Assembly (NCBI GenBank): GCA_964617765.1
Contig: CAZTZY010000008.1
Location: forward strand, 1 to 51,166
DNA length: 51,166 bases
Source: CAZTZY01 sp964617765
GTDB lineage: Bacteria; Pseudomonadota; Gammaproteobacteria; Pseudomonadales; DT-91
Reading direction: 5' to 3'
Numbering within the stretch: position 1 is the stretch's first letter; each line of letters opens with the position of its first letter. The notes under the pieces were generated by a model that saw only the letters and a list, made by a program, of their open reading frames with translations, was not told the origin of the DNA and did no database searches. Of this stretch, positions 26,497 through 35,321 are shown one piece after another. Position numbers and translations under genes: made by a program.

Positions 26497-28356
26497 TTAG
26501 TGGCGTAATGGCACAACTCCGGAATTAGGGTTGTGATCCAGGCCAATGTCGCGGGCATGATCTTCAAACGCTTTGTTCTTCCAGAAGAAAGCACCCGGCA
26601 TGGTAGTTGGAATCACTAGAACATAAAACAAGGTGCGACCCAATATTGCCGAGGCAATGATACCCGCTGATAGTAAGGCAAAAGCCACAATGGATAAGGT
26701 AGAACTGATATTGATTGCAATCAATATGGCCAGCAAGCTGTTGATTGCCAACAGGCTATTCCTGGCATAATAGGTTTTGCCAAATGTTGTGGTTTGTATG
26801 TAATGCGATGCCGCACCTTCATGTTGTGCAACATTCAGTGCTTTTGCTTGCAAGGCCAGGCCACAGGCCTCAATAAAAATACCGATAAGCATGATGATGG
26901 CGAATGGTACGAGTAGTGAAGTAATGTCATTGCTGACCAACAAGCATAGTAAAACAGATCCTAACGCTACAATAAAGCTGCCAAGGCTAAGAGTGTTTCC
27001 AGTAAAGTGAGTGCCAGTGCTGGCGTGATCCCAGAACGGACGAGCCTTGATACGATAACAACGATACATATAGTAAAGACCTATGCCACCGGCAAACAAA
27101 GCGAAAAAAGCAAAAATATGGCTCATGGTATTCATAGTTGTCATCAATGCATCAGGGAATGAGATATAAGGAGAAAAAAATGGTTGAAGCCATTGCTGTG
27201 CAGGAATTTCTACCAGGAAATGCAAACCCGCAAAGATCAGGAAGAACGTAATACCAAGTCCTTCGCGACAAACCGGGCTATGCCGCCAGTTGTTATAACC
27301 ACGATAAAAACGCCAGGGTTTACCCAAATGGGTAACTGACATCAGTAATCCAAAAGCGGTTAATGCAAGGCTGATTAGTACCAGTGGTAAATAGACAATG
27401 CTTTCAGTAATGGTGCTGATAGCTGATATGCCTAACCAGTTACCTAGAGTGAGAATAGCAAAGATACCCAGTGCCGCCTGTACTGCAAGTGTAAACATGA
27501 CCAATGGATTTTCGCGTGAAGAAAGGCGATTCAGGTTCCAGTGCCGGGTTTTGCCCTGTTTCTGGTCAACGACACTCCTGAATATACCGTTTTCATCTTT
27601 CCGGTATTTGATGGGAGTAGCATCTGTGCGGGTCACTTCGTCAGGCATGTTTTTGCTTAACTGGAAGCGAATGTTCGGATGGGTAATATCCGGGGAAGGA
27701 AATCCCGGAATAGTGGTGGCAATTTCATCACGTCCTTCAGGTGTATTTTCAATGACGCCAAAATCCAGGGCATTGCCCACGCAGGCAGAAACACAGGCCG
27801 GTTTCAGGCCTACTTCCAGACGGTCTACACACATATTGCATTTTTCAACCTGGCCTTTTACCGGATCCAGTTGAGGTGCATTGTACGGGCACACCCAGGT
27901 GCAATAACCACATCCAAAACAGATGTCAGGATCCTGTATCACCGCGCCATATTCAGCATGTTTGGTATAGGCGCGGGTCGGGCAACCTTTCAGGCAAACA
28001 GGATCATCACAGTGGTTACATGCCATTGAAATATTCATGCGGGTATAATCAGGAAAAGTTCCGCCTTCTACGTAACCTACTGAACGAAACGCAATATGGG
28101 CCGGTAAATCATTTTTTTCACTGCATGCCGATTCACAGGCATGGCAGCCAATGCAGTTGTCAGCAGTAAAATGAAAGCCATGTTGTTTATTGCGGTTCGG
28201 ATTGGTGCCAATGGCATCTTCATGATTAATGCGCAGGCTGACAGGGATTGCACCTTGCGGGGTCAAAACAATCTGATCGCCATAACGGTTTAAGTCAGCG
28301 CTGACAGGATCCCATAATTTGGCATAACCAGGTTCATCCTGGCGTACTTCAAACAT
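26497..28356 (-). CDS. Fused DmsB-like Fe-S subunit and DmsC-like membrane anchor
   Basis: A 619-residue fusion predicted to carry electrons from the quinol pool to the adjacent nitrate reductase. The N-terminal half (about 1-250) has sixteen cysteines in four [4Fe-4S] groups: Cys68/71/74/78, 113/116/121/125, 146/149/152/156 and 173/176/188/192, the DmsB arrangement. The C-terminal half (about 280-610) has about eight hydrophobic helices and the DmsC-like HLGKPWRFYRG and CREGLG segments. DmsB and DmsC are separate proteins in E. coli. Its ATG abuts the nasA stop codon with no gap, so both are made together. No Tat signal is seen, implying a cytoplasmic-facing complex. Confidence 0.87.
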   Translation of the reverse strand: MFEVRQDEPGYAKLWDPVSADLNRYGDQIVLTPQGAIPVSLRINHEDAIGTNPNRNKQHGFHFTADNCIGCHACESACSEKNDLPAHIAFRSVGYVEGGTFPDYTRMNISMACNHCDDPVCLKGCPTRAYTKHAEYGAVIQDPDICFGCGYCTWVCPYNAPQLDPVKGQVEKCNMCVDRLEVGLKPACVSACVGNALDFGVIENTPEGRDEIATTIPGFPSPDITHPNIRFQLSKNMPDEVTRTDATPIKYRKDENGIFRSVVDQKQGKTRHWNLNRLSSRENPLVMFTLAVQAALGIFAILTLGNWLGISAISTITESIVYLPLVLISLALTAFGLLMSVTHLGKPWRFYRGYNNWRHSPVCREGLGITFFLIFAGLHFLVEIPAQQWLQPFFSPYISFPDALMTTMNTMSHIFAFFALFAGGIGLYYMYRCYRIKARPFWDHASTGTHFTGNTLSLGSFIVALGSVLLCLLVSNDITSLLVPFAIIMLIGIFIEACGLALQAKALNVAQHEGAASHYIQTTTFGKTYYARNSLLAINSLLAILIAINISSTLSIVAFALLSAGIIASAILGRTLFYVLVIPTTMPGAFFWKNKAFEDHARDIGLDHNPNSGVVPLRH

Positions 28357-30558
28357 TTAAAAAGCCCTCGCTTTACTATTGGTTTTGGCGGCTTCGGCCT
28401 GATCAGTTTTTTCAATGCGTACAGCGGATTGCTTGAACGCTGGTTGGCGTGAATAAGGATCAAGCAAGCCCAGGCTCAGGCGATTGATACAGTTATAAAA
28501 ATGAAACGGGATAAACACCATATTTTCAGGCAGGCGCTGGGTGAGTTGTACCATCACTACGGCATCACCGCGACGACTGTGCAATTTTACATATTCCATG
28601 TGTTTGATGCCGAGTTTTTCCGCAGCAACAGGATTCATTTCCATATACGGCATCGGGCTGAATTTATTGCAATTGCCTACCTTGCCAGTTTTGGTGCGGG
28701 TATGGAAATGCTCAACCACCCGGCCGGAATTCAGCCAAAATGGGTATTCGGTATCAGGTCGTTCATTATTGTCAATAAAGGGCAGGGCTAACAGTTTGGC
28801 TTTACCATCAGGGAACTGGAAAACACCATCAGTATATAAACGTGCATCACCTTCTTCCTGTCCTTCGCGGCAGGGCCATTGCACGCCGCGCAGTTTTTCG
28901 ATTTTATCATGGCTGAGCCCGGAAATATCCAGCATGCGCTCACGGCCATTCACGCTGTCGCCATTTTTCGACAACCATTTCATTTCATCAAATACGCCAG
29001 AAGCTGTTTTTGGAAAGCTCATCTTGCTGTAGTTGTCCCAGCGTTTGGCCAGTTCATTGAAAATCCATAAATCGGCTTTGGCATTGCCTGGAGCTTCACA
29101 CACCTTGCGGGTAATATTGATACGTCGTTCGGTATTGGTGAAACAGCCTTCTTTTTCAGCCCATACTGCACCCGGTAAAAACACATGGGCATATTGTGCG
29201 GTTTCGCAATCTTCATAAGCATCCTGCACTACACAGAACTCGACATTTTTAAAATTCTCGCGAATTCGTGCAGTGTTTGCCATGGAAGTAAGAGGGTTTG
29301 TAGCTACAATCCATAACGCTTTGATCTGGCCAGTTTCTATCGCCGGGAATATATCGGTTTCTTTCAAGCCCATTTTTTCGGGGAAAAATTTTTCATCGAC
29401 ATTCCAGAATTGCGCCACTTCCTTGCGGTGAGCAGGATTTTCCAGTGCACGATAGCCAGGCAAACCGGAACAGGATGACCATTCGCGAGTGCCCATTGCA
29501 TTGCATTGGCCAGTGATGGATAAGCTGGTGCCACCGGGTTTGCCAATATTACCCGTAATCAGGTTTAGGTTATTAATAGCAGACACACCATCGGAGCCGT
29601 GTGTGCTTTGGTTGATGCCCATGGTCCAGATACTCATGGCGCTGTCGGCTTTTGCATAAATACGTGCCACACTGCGGATAGTGTTAGCGTCAATGCCACA
29701 GATAACAGAAGCAGTTTCAGGGTCATATTGTTTAACAAGCTCACTGAGTTCGTTAAAGCCATTGGTATGTGCATCAATATAGGTTTGGTCTTGCAAACCT
29801 TCATCGAGAATGACATGTGCAAAGGCGTTTAACAGGACAAGATCAGTGCCAGGGGTGATAGGCAAATAATAATCCGCCATTTGCCCCATCATGGTTTTGC
29901 GTGGATCAATCACAATCACGGGGAAATGACGTTTTTCCAGTGCTTCTTTCAAGCGCCAGTAAATAATCGGGTGTTGTTCAGGTAAATTGGAGCCAAATGC
30001 CAGCAGACATCCCGTATGTTCAAAATCATCATAACAGCCGGGAGGTCCATCAGAACCAAAGGAGCGTTTATAGCCAGAAACTGCTGATGCCATGCATAAT
30101 GTGGTATTGCCATCGTAATGATTAGTGCCAATCAGTCCGCGAACCAGTTTTCCCAATGTATAAAATTCTTCAGTAAAAATCTGGCCTGTGGATACAATGC
30201 CAATACTGTCGCGCCCATATTTTTCCTGAATGCGCTTGAATTCAGAAGCGACAGTATCTAACGCCGTATCCCAATCGGTGACGTTATAAGGATCTTCAAT
30301 GGTTTTGCGAATTTTTGGTGAAGTGCCACGGCCAATCGAATCAAAAATGGCAGCTTCGGTTAAACCCTTGATGCATAATTTTCCACGATTGACATCCGCA
30401 CCACCAACGCCGCGTGTTGTAACAGGTTTGCCATTGGCATTGATGCCGATTTCAATCGAACAGCCCACAGAACAATAACCGCAAGTGGCGTATTTCCATT
30501 CTACGGTACCTTTGTTATTGATGATGATCGGATTCTTTTTATTACGACCAAATAACAT
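28357..30558 (-). CDS. nasA: Assimilatory nitrate reductase, molybdopterin catalytic subunit
   Basis: The enzyme reduces nitrate to nitrite in the cytoplasm for assimilation. From the ATG at 30558 the protein has 733 residues; a longer frame would overlap nirD. The N-terminal [4Fe-4S] ligands are Cys26, Cys29, Cys33 and Cys62. The molybdenum ligand is Cys155 in NTTLCMASAV, typical of NasA/NarB/NapA and unlike the Asp of NarG. There is no Tat signal, unlike NapA. The C-terminal [2Fe-2S] module of about 130 residues found in Klebsiella NasA is absent, so it is closer in size to cyanobacterial NarB. Neither NasB flavoprotein nor ferredoxin is nearby; the next gene encodes a DmsB-DmsC fusion. Confidence 0.93.
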   Translation of the reverse strand: MLFGRNKKNPIIINNKGTVEWKYATCGYCSVGCSIEIGINANGKPVTTRGVGGADVNRGKLCIKGLTEAAIFDSIGRGTSPKIRKTIEDPYNVTDWDTALDTVASEFKRIQEKYGRDSIGIVSTGQIFTEEFYTLGKLVRGLIGTNHYDGNTTLCMASAVSGYKRSFGSDGPPGCYDDFEHTGCLLAFGSNLPEQHPIIYWRLKEALEKRHFPVIVIDPRKTMMGQMADYYLPITPGTDLVLLNAFAHVILDEGLQDQTYIDAHTNGFNELSELVKQYDPETASVICGIDANTIRSVARIYAKADSAMSIWTMGINQSTHGSDGVSAINNLNLITGNIGKPGGTSLSITGQCNAMGTREWSSCSGLPGYRALENPAHRKEVAQFWNVDEKFFPEKMGLKETDIFPAIETGQIKALWIVATNPLTSMANTARIRENFKNVEFCVVQDAYEDCETAQYAHVFLPGAVWAEKEGCFTNTERRINITRKVCEAPGNAKADLWIFNELAKRWDNYSKMSFPKTASGVFDEMKWLSKNGDSVNGRERMLDISGLSHDKIEKLRGVQWPCREGQEEGDARLYTDGVFQFPDGKAKLLALPFIDNNERPDTEYPFWLNSGRVVEHFHTRTKTGKVGNCNKFSPMPYMEMNPVAAEKLGIKHMEYVKLHSRRGDAVVMVQLTQRLPENMVFIPFHFYNCINRLSLGLLDPYSRQPAFKQSAVRIEKTDQAEAAKTNSKARAF

Positions 30559-30589
30559 GCAGATGTCTCTTGTCAGTGCTTGCGAATTG

Positions 30590-30931
30590 TTAATGCGTTG
30601 TTGAAGATGCAAGCACCACTGAATTGCCCTGTAGTTGTACATTCCAGGTTTTCAGCTGTACTGAATCGTCATCGAGGCATTGACCGTTTTGCAGGGAAAA
30701 TAAATGTTTATAAATGGGAGAGGCAACAGTAACGATATTATTCTTGCAGCCGATAATGCCACGAGACAAGACATTCGCATTGCTGAAAGGATCAAAATTG
30801 GAGATCGCATATACAACATCATTATTTTTAATGCTAACCCTGAAAATAGCCACCTGTTCATTGTCTATCAGCGCACAAACACCGGTGTTAGGTACGATAT
30901 CATCGATATTGCAAATAGTTTTTATGGACAT
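30590..30931 (-). CDS. nirD: Nitrite reductase small subunit NirD
   Basis: NirD is the 113-residue small subunit of the cytoplasmic NADH-dependent assimilatory nitrite reductase. It has the Rieske-like fold of NirD but, as usual for this subunit, lacks the Cys/His cluster ligands (ISNFDPFSNANVLSRGIIG and SPIYKHLFSLQNGQCL stand in their place). It lies 10 bases after nirB and 31 bases before nasA, in the order nirB-nirD-nasA-dmsBC. Confidence 0.92.
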   Translation of the reverse strand: MSIKTICNIDDIVPNTGVCALIDNEQVAIFRVSIKNNDVVYAISNFDPFSNANVLSRGIIGCKNNIVTVASPIYKHLFSLQNGQCLDDDSVQLKTWNVQLQGNSVVLASSTTH

Positions 30932-30941
30932 GATGTTCCCC

Positions 30942-33473
30942 TTATTTCACTGAAGCGATAAGTTGTGGAGCTGTTTTTTCTGCAGGACGAATCTGTTCGC
31001 GTTCACGAATAAACATAATATTGTCATCGCCTTTGTCGCTGTTGATAAAATGCGTAAAGCGTCTGGCAATGGCAGGTGTTTCAATGGCTGTTTTCCATTC
31101 GCATTGATACGTATCAACCACATGCTGCATGTCATGCTCAAGTTCAGCGCAAATTCCCAGTTTGTTTTCAATAACGACTTCACGCAGATAGTGCAGTCCA
31201 CCTTCGAGATTATCCAGCCAGGTGGATGTGCGTTGTAAGCGGTCAGCAGTGCGTACATAAAACATCAGGAAGCGGTCGATATAGGTAATCAGGGTTTGTG
31301 TATCAAGGTCAGTGGCCAGTAAATCGGCATGACGAGGTTTCATGCCGCCGTTACCGCACACATAGAGATTCCAGCCTTTTTCAGTGGCAATAATACCTAC
31401 ATCCTTGCTTTGGGCTTCGGCACATTCACGGGTACAGCCGGAAACGCCCATCTTGATTTTGTGCGGTGAACGTAAACCTTTGTAACGATTTTCGATAGTG
31501 ATGGCGAGACCGGTCGAATCATCAACGCCATAACGGCACCATGTACTGCCGACACAAGATTTAACCGTTCTTAACGATTTCCCATAGGCGTGGCCTGTTT
31601 CAAAGCCGGCATCAATCAGTTTGCGCCAAATTTCCGGAAGCTGTTCAACGCGTGCGCCAAAGAGGTCAATGCGCTGTCCACCGGTGACTTTGGTATATAA
31701 ATCATATTCTTTAGCAACAACACCTAAAGCAATGAGTTTGTCAGGAGTAATCTCGCCACCCGCTACGCGTGGAACGATAGAGTAGGTGCCATCTTTCTGT
31801 ATATTGCCGAGGAAGTAATCATTACTGTCTTGCAGGGAATGATGTTTATCTTTCAGGATATGGTCATTCCAGCACGATGCAAAAATAGAAGCAGCAGTCG
31901 GTTTGCAGATATGGCAACCCAGCCCTTTGCCGTGGCTGGCAAGCAATTCATCAAATGTAGTGATTTTTTCCACACGTACCAGATGGAACAATTCCTGACG
32001 GGTATAGGGAAAATGTTCACACAGGTCGGTATTCACTTCTACGCCCTGTTTGGTGAGCTGGGCATTAATCACCTGGCTAACCAGTGCACTACAACCACCA
32101 CAACTGCTGGCAGCCTTGGTGCAGGATTTAACATCGGCCAAAGTTAACGCACCTTCCATCACAGAAGCGCATATTTCACCCTTGCTGACATTATTGCAGG
32201 AACAGATTTGCGCCGAATCAGGCAGGGCATCCACACCCATGCCCATGTTAGCGGATTCACCGCGTTGCGGCAAAATCAGTACATCGGGAAATTCAGGCAA
32301 ATCAATGCCATTGAGTGCCAGTTGCAAAAGATTGCCGTAAGCACTGGCCTCTCCTACAAGAACAGCACCTAACAGTTTTTTATTGTCGGATGAAACCACA
32401 ATCTTTTTATAGACTTCATTGGGCTGGTCATAATAGGTATAAATTTTCGCGCCAGGGGTGGCGCCATGTGCATCGCCGATGGAAGCTACATCCACACCCA
32501 TCAGTTTCAGTTTGGTGCTCATGTCGGCACCGGTAAATGCCGTTTCTTTGGTCGCGGTCAGGTGATGTGCAGCCACTTGTGCCATCTGGTTGCCAGGCGC
32601 AATCAGGCCGAAAATACGGTTATTCCACAAGGCACATTCACCGATGGCATAAATGCTGTCGTCTGATGTCTTGCAGAAATTATTGATGACAATGCCGCCA
32701 CGAGCGCCTACTTCAAGGCCACAACTGCGAGCCAGTGCATCTTGTGGACGTATGCCGGCTGAAAAAACGATGAGATCGGCTTCCAGTTTTTCACCGTCGG
32801 CAAAATCCATGCGATGCAAGGCTTCCTCACCATCAATGATATGCAAGGTTTCCTTGTTGGTATGTACAGAAACACCTAACGCTTCAATCTTGTTACGCAG
32901 CAGTGCGCCACCACCGGCATCGACCTGAACAGCCATCAAGCGTGGTGAATGTTCTACAACATGGGTTTTTACGCCAAGATCATGTACAGCCTTGGCGGCT
33001 TCCAGTCCCAGCAGGCCACCGCCGATAACAACGCCGCTTTTGGCTGTTTGCGCAGCTGCGGTAATGGCTTCCAGGTCTTCAATTGTGCGGTAAACAAAAA
33101 TATTCTTGCGATCATTGCCGGTAATAGGCGGCACAAAGGGATAGGAACCGGTAGCCAGCACCAGGTGGTCATAACTCAGAATAACGCCGTTATTACTGCG
33201 CACGCTTTTTTCATTGCGATCAATGCCAATGATTTTTTCCGAGGTATAACAGCGAATGCCATGGGCAGCATAAAAATCATTGTCGGCCATGCTTAATGAA
33301 GAGGCATCACGTGTTTCAAACCATGCTGTCAATTTAACGCGGTCATAAGCCGGGCGTGGTTCTTCACCAAACACAGTGATGTTGTAGTGATCAATTTTGC
33401 CAGCAGCGATAATCACTTCGATAAATTTATGGGCAACAGGGCCATTGCCAACAATCACTAATTTTTCTTTCAT
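30942..33473 (-). CDS. nirB: NAD(P)H-nitrite reductase large subunit NirB
   Basis: NirB reduces nitrite to ammonium with NADH. The 843-residue protein has an N-terminal FAD/NAD domain (GNGPVAHKF near residue 9, NAD loop GVVIGGGLLGLEAA), a BFD-like [2Fe-2S] domain (ICSCNN...SSCGGC, about 415-465) and the siroheme/[4Fe-4S] reductase domain (about 550-790). In the latter, the four cluster cysteines are in SCVGSTWCRYG and GVSGCTRECAEAQSKD. It is the first gene of a four-gene minus-strand operon and is preceded by a sigma-54 promoter match. Confidence 0.96.
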   Translation of the reverse strand: MKEKLVIVGNGPVAHKFIEVIIAAGKIDHYNITVFGEEPRPAYDRVKLTAWFETRDASSLSMADNDFYAAHGIRCYTSEKIIGIDRNEKSVRSNNGVILSYDHLVLATGSYPFVPPITGNDRKNIFVYRTIEDLEAITAAAQTAKSGVVIGGGLLGLEAAKAVHDLGVKTHVVEHSPRLMAVQVDAGGGALLRNKIEALGVSVHTNKETLHIIDGEEALHRMDFADGEKLEADLIVFSAGIRPQDALARSCGLEVGARGGIVINNFCKTSDDSIYAIGECALWNNRIFGLIAPGNQMAQVAAHHLTATKETAFTGADMSTKLKLMGVDVASIGDAHGATPGAKIYTYYDQPNEVYKKIVVSSDNKKLLGAVLVGEASAYGNLLQLALNGIDLPEFPDVLILPQRGESANMGMGVDALPDSAQICSCNNVSKGEICASVMEGALTLADVKSCTKAASSCGGCSALVSQVINAQLTKQGVEVNTDLCEHFPYTRQELFHLVRVEKITTFDELLASHGKGLGCHICKPTAASIFASCWNDHILKDKHHSLQDSNDYFLGNIQKDGTYSIVPRVAGGEITPDKLIALGVVAKEYDLYTKVTGGQRIDLFGARVEQLPEIWRKLIDAGFETGHAYGKSLRTVKSCVGSTWCRYGVDDSTGLAITIENRYKGLRSPHKIKMGVSGCTRECAEAQSKDVGIIATEKGWNLYVCGNGGMKPRHADLLATDLDTQTLITYIDRFLMFYVRTADRLQRTSTWLDNLEGGLHYLREVVIENKLGICAELEHDMQHVVDTYQCEWKTAIETPAIARRFTHFINSDKGDDNIMFIREREQIRPAEKTAPQLIASVK

Positions 33474-33529
33474 TTTGATACACCCGGTTTGTTCTGTGGA
33501 ATCTGAAATATCTCGTTTGTTATAGATTT

Positions 33530-33545
33530 AGCAATTGCCATGCCA
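33530..33545 (-). promoter_or_regulatory. Sigma-54 promoter of nirB operon
   Basis: On the minus strand TGGCATGGCAATTGCT carries GG and GC exactly ten bases apart, matching the -24/-12 consensus TGGCAC-N5-TTGCW at most positions. Transcription would start near 33519, giving a short leader of about 46 bases with no hexaloop hairpins or terminator. Confidence 0.78.
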
Positions 33546-33750
33546 GTTTTTAGTAAGTTTCATAACTAATTGATTTTAAAGTTAAATTATTTTTTATTTT
33601 AGCTGTTGTGTGGTGAAGTTGTATTTTATTGGTGCGAATAACGGATTCGTGCCTTGTTTTGAGCCACTCAATGCATTGTGAGTATCCTTTTTTGCTGTGG
33701 CGCACGATGAAAAAGGTTTTATATTGCGTCAAATAGGTATTTTGTTAGGT
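33546..33750. promoter_or_regulatory. Activator region between divergent nirB and narK promoters
   Basis: This stretch separates two divergent sigma-54 promoters, so enhancer sites are expected. TGTAT-N7-GTGCG at 33620-33636 is a degenerate match to the NtrC pattern TGCAC-N7-GTGCA. A second CGTGC half-site lies near 33648. I see no convincing coding sequence here; a 60-codon minus-strand frame has no ribosome site or recognisable features. Confidence 0.35.
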
Positions 33751-33766
33751 TGGCATGGCATTTGCT
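33751..33766 (+). promoter_or_regulatory. Sigma-54 promoter of narK
   Basis: TGGCATGGCATTTGCT has the invariant GG and GC spaced by ten bases. It shares the TGGCATGG core with the nirB and nrtA promoters. Transcription would begin near 33777, leaving a leader of about 41 bases before the narK ATG. Confidence 0.8.
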
Positions 33767-33817
33767 AGAAGCCATTCACAATATATCAAGCCCATCTGTT
33801 AACCAGGAATAAAGAAT

Positions 33818-35296
33818 ATGGCCGGTGAAAAATTTAATCCTTTCGATTTCTCGCAAGCAAATACACGGATATTGCATTATTCGTGGCTGGCCTTTTTTAT
33901 TACTTTCTTTATGTGGTTTACCCACGGTTCGTTAATGCCCTATATAAAAGCCACATTCGGGTTAAGCGATGCTGAAGCAAAAGCCCTGTTGTTTTTAAAT
34001 GTTGCATTAACCATTCCGGCGCGCATTCTTACCGGCGCCCTGGTAGACCGTTTTGGCCCGCGTTTGATGTATTCAGCCCTGTTGGCTATATCCGGTGTTT
34101 TTTGCCTGTTTTTTGCCTTTGCACAAACGTATGGGCAACTTGCCGCTGCACGTTTCCTGTTAGGTTTTACCGGAGCCGGTTTTGTTATCGGTATTCGCCT
34201 GGTTACAGAATGGTTTCCGGCACGGCAGGCAGGTTCTGCGCAAGGTATATATGGTGGTTGGGGTAATTTCGGTGCAGCCATTGCCAATTTTAGCCTGCCC
34301 ATTATGGCCGTGGGTTTTGCATCCTTTATGACGGATGGCTGGCGCGGTGCTGTAACGGTCGCAGGTATTGTGGCGATTATTTATTCCATGGTTTTTTATC
34401 GTGGTGTTCGCAATACACCCAAAGGCGCTACCTATTTTTCGCCGAAAAAATTCGGACCCATGGAAGTATGCAGCAAGAGTGATTTCGTTTTGTATGTGGT
34501 AATGACGGCTCCCTTGTTTATTGCCAATGCAATCATTGCCTGGCGCCTGTCTCCGGCGGGTGTTAATTTGCTGAGTGATTCTGTTACCTGGTTGATATGG
34601 TCTGGATTGGCAGCCTGGTTTTTGTGGCAGATGATCAATATCTATCGCATTAACAAAGAGAATATCAAGGGTGATATTCCGGAGTTGCATCGCTATAAAT
34701 TCAAGCAGGTTGCCATGCTCGATCTGGCCTATATGGTCACTTTCGGTTCTGAAGTGGCTGTTGTTTCCATGTTGCCACTGCTGTTCACCACAGATTATGG
34801 CTATTCGCCATCCAAGGCGGCACTGTTAGCAGGATTTTTTATGGCGATGAATCTGATTGCAAGACCGGGAGGCGGTTATTTGTCAGACAAGATAGGCCGT
34901 AAAAAAACATTGCTGATGACCGTAATGGGTTCTGCACTGGGTTACATGGGCATGTCAATGATTACGCCGGAATGGAGCTTTATCGCCATTGTTGCGGTGG
35001 TAGTATTCTGTTCCTTCTTTGTGCAGGCAGGTGCTGGTGCCACTTTCGGTGTAGTACCAACTATCAAGCGCCGCTTGACCGGCCAGATTGCCGGTATGAC
35101 CGGAGCCTACGGTAATGTCGGGGCAGCGAGTTTCCTGCTGGTGAATTCGTTTGTGGGTGCATCTACCTTTTTTATGGTGATAGCCATATCATGTTTTGTC
35201 GTATTTGCGCTATTACAGGTTTTTCTCGAAGAACCGAAAGGGCAAATTGCTGAAATCATGCCCGATGGTTCGGTGCATTTGATTGATGTCGCCTGA
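33818..35296 (+). CDS. narK: Nitrate/nitrite MFS transporter (NarK/NasA type)
   Basis: This 492-residue inner-membrane protein of the major facilitator superfamily imports nitrate or exchanges nitrate and nitrite. It has about twelve hydrophobic helices. Two nitrate-signature motifs are visible, GGWGNFGAA and GAYGNVGAA, and the substrate Arg of helix 2/4 regions is likely the one in GFVIGIRLVTEWF. It is transcribed divergently from nirB under its own sigma-54 promoter, and 25 bases before the phosphatase-kinase gene. Together with NrtABD it gives the cell two separate nitrate importers. Confidence 0.92.
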   Translation: MAGEKFNPFDFSQANTRILHYSWLAFFITFFMWFTHGSLMPYIKATFGLSDAEAKALLFLNVALTIPARILTGALVDRFGPRLMYSALLAISGVFCLFFAFAQTYGQLAAARFLLGFTGAGFVIGIRLVTEWFPARQAGSAQGIYGGWGNFGAAIANFSLPIMAVGFASFMTDGWRGAVTVAGIVAIIYSMVFYRGVRNTPKGATYFSPKKFGPMEVCSKSDFVLYVVMTAPLFIANAIIAWRLSPAGVNLLSDSVTWLIWSGLAAWFLWQMINIYRINKENIKGDIPELHRYKFKQVAMLDLAYMVTFGSEVAVVSMLPLLFTTDYGYSPSKAALLAGFFMAMNLIARPGGGYLSDKIGRKKTLLMTVMGSALGYMGMSMITPEWSFIAIVAVVVFCSFFVQAGAGATFGVVPTIKRRLTGQIAGMTGAYGNVGAASFLLVNSFVGASTFFMVIAISCFVVFALLQVFLEEPKGQIAEIMPDGSVHLIDVA

Positions 35297-35321
35297 CTAT
35301 TTTTTAAATGAGGAATCTTGA

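Noticed and set aside
33550..33732. A 60-codon open frame on the minus strand between nirB and narK
   Set aside because: No ribosome site or recognisable features, and it lies where enhancer sites of two divergent sigma-54 promoters are expected.
34160..34690. A 176-codon frame antisense to narK
   Set aside because: Shadow of a membrane-protein gene, with His/Asn-rich translation and no start signals.
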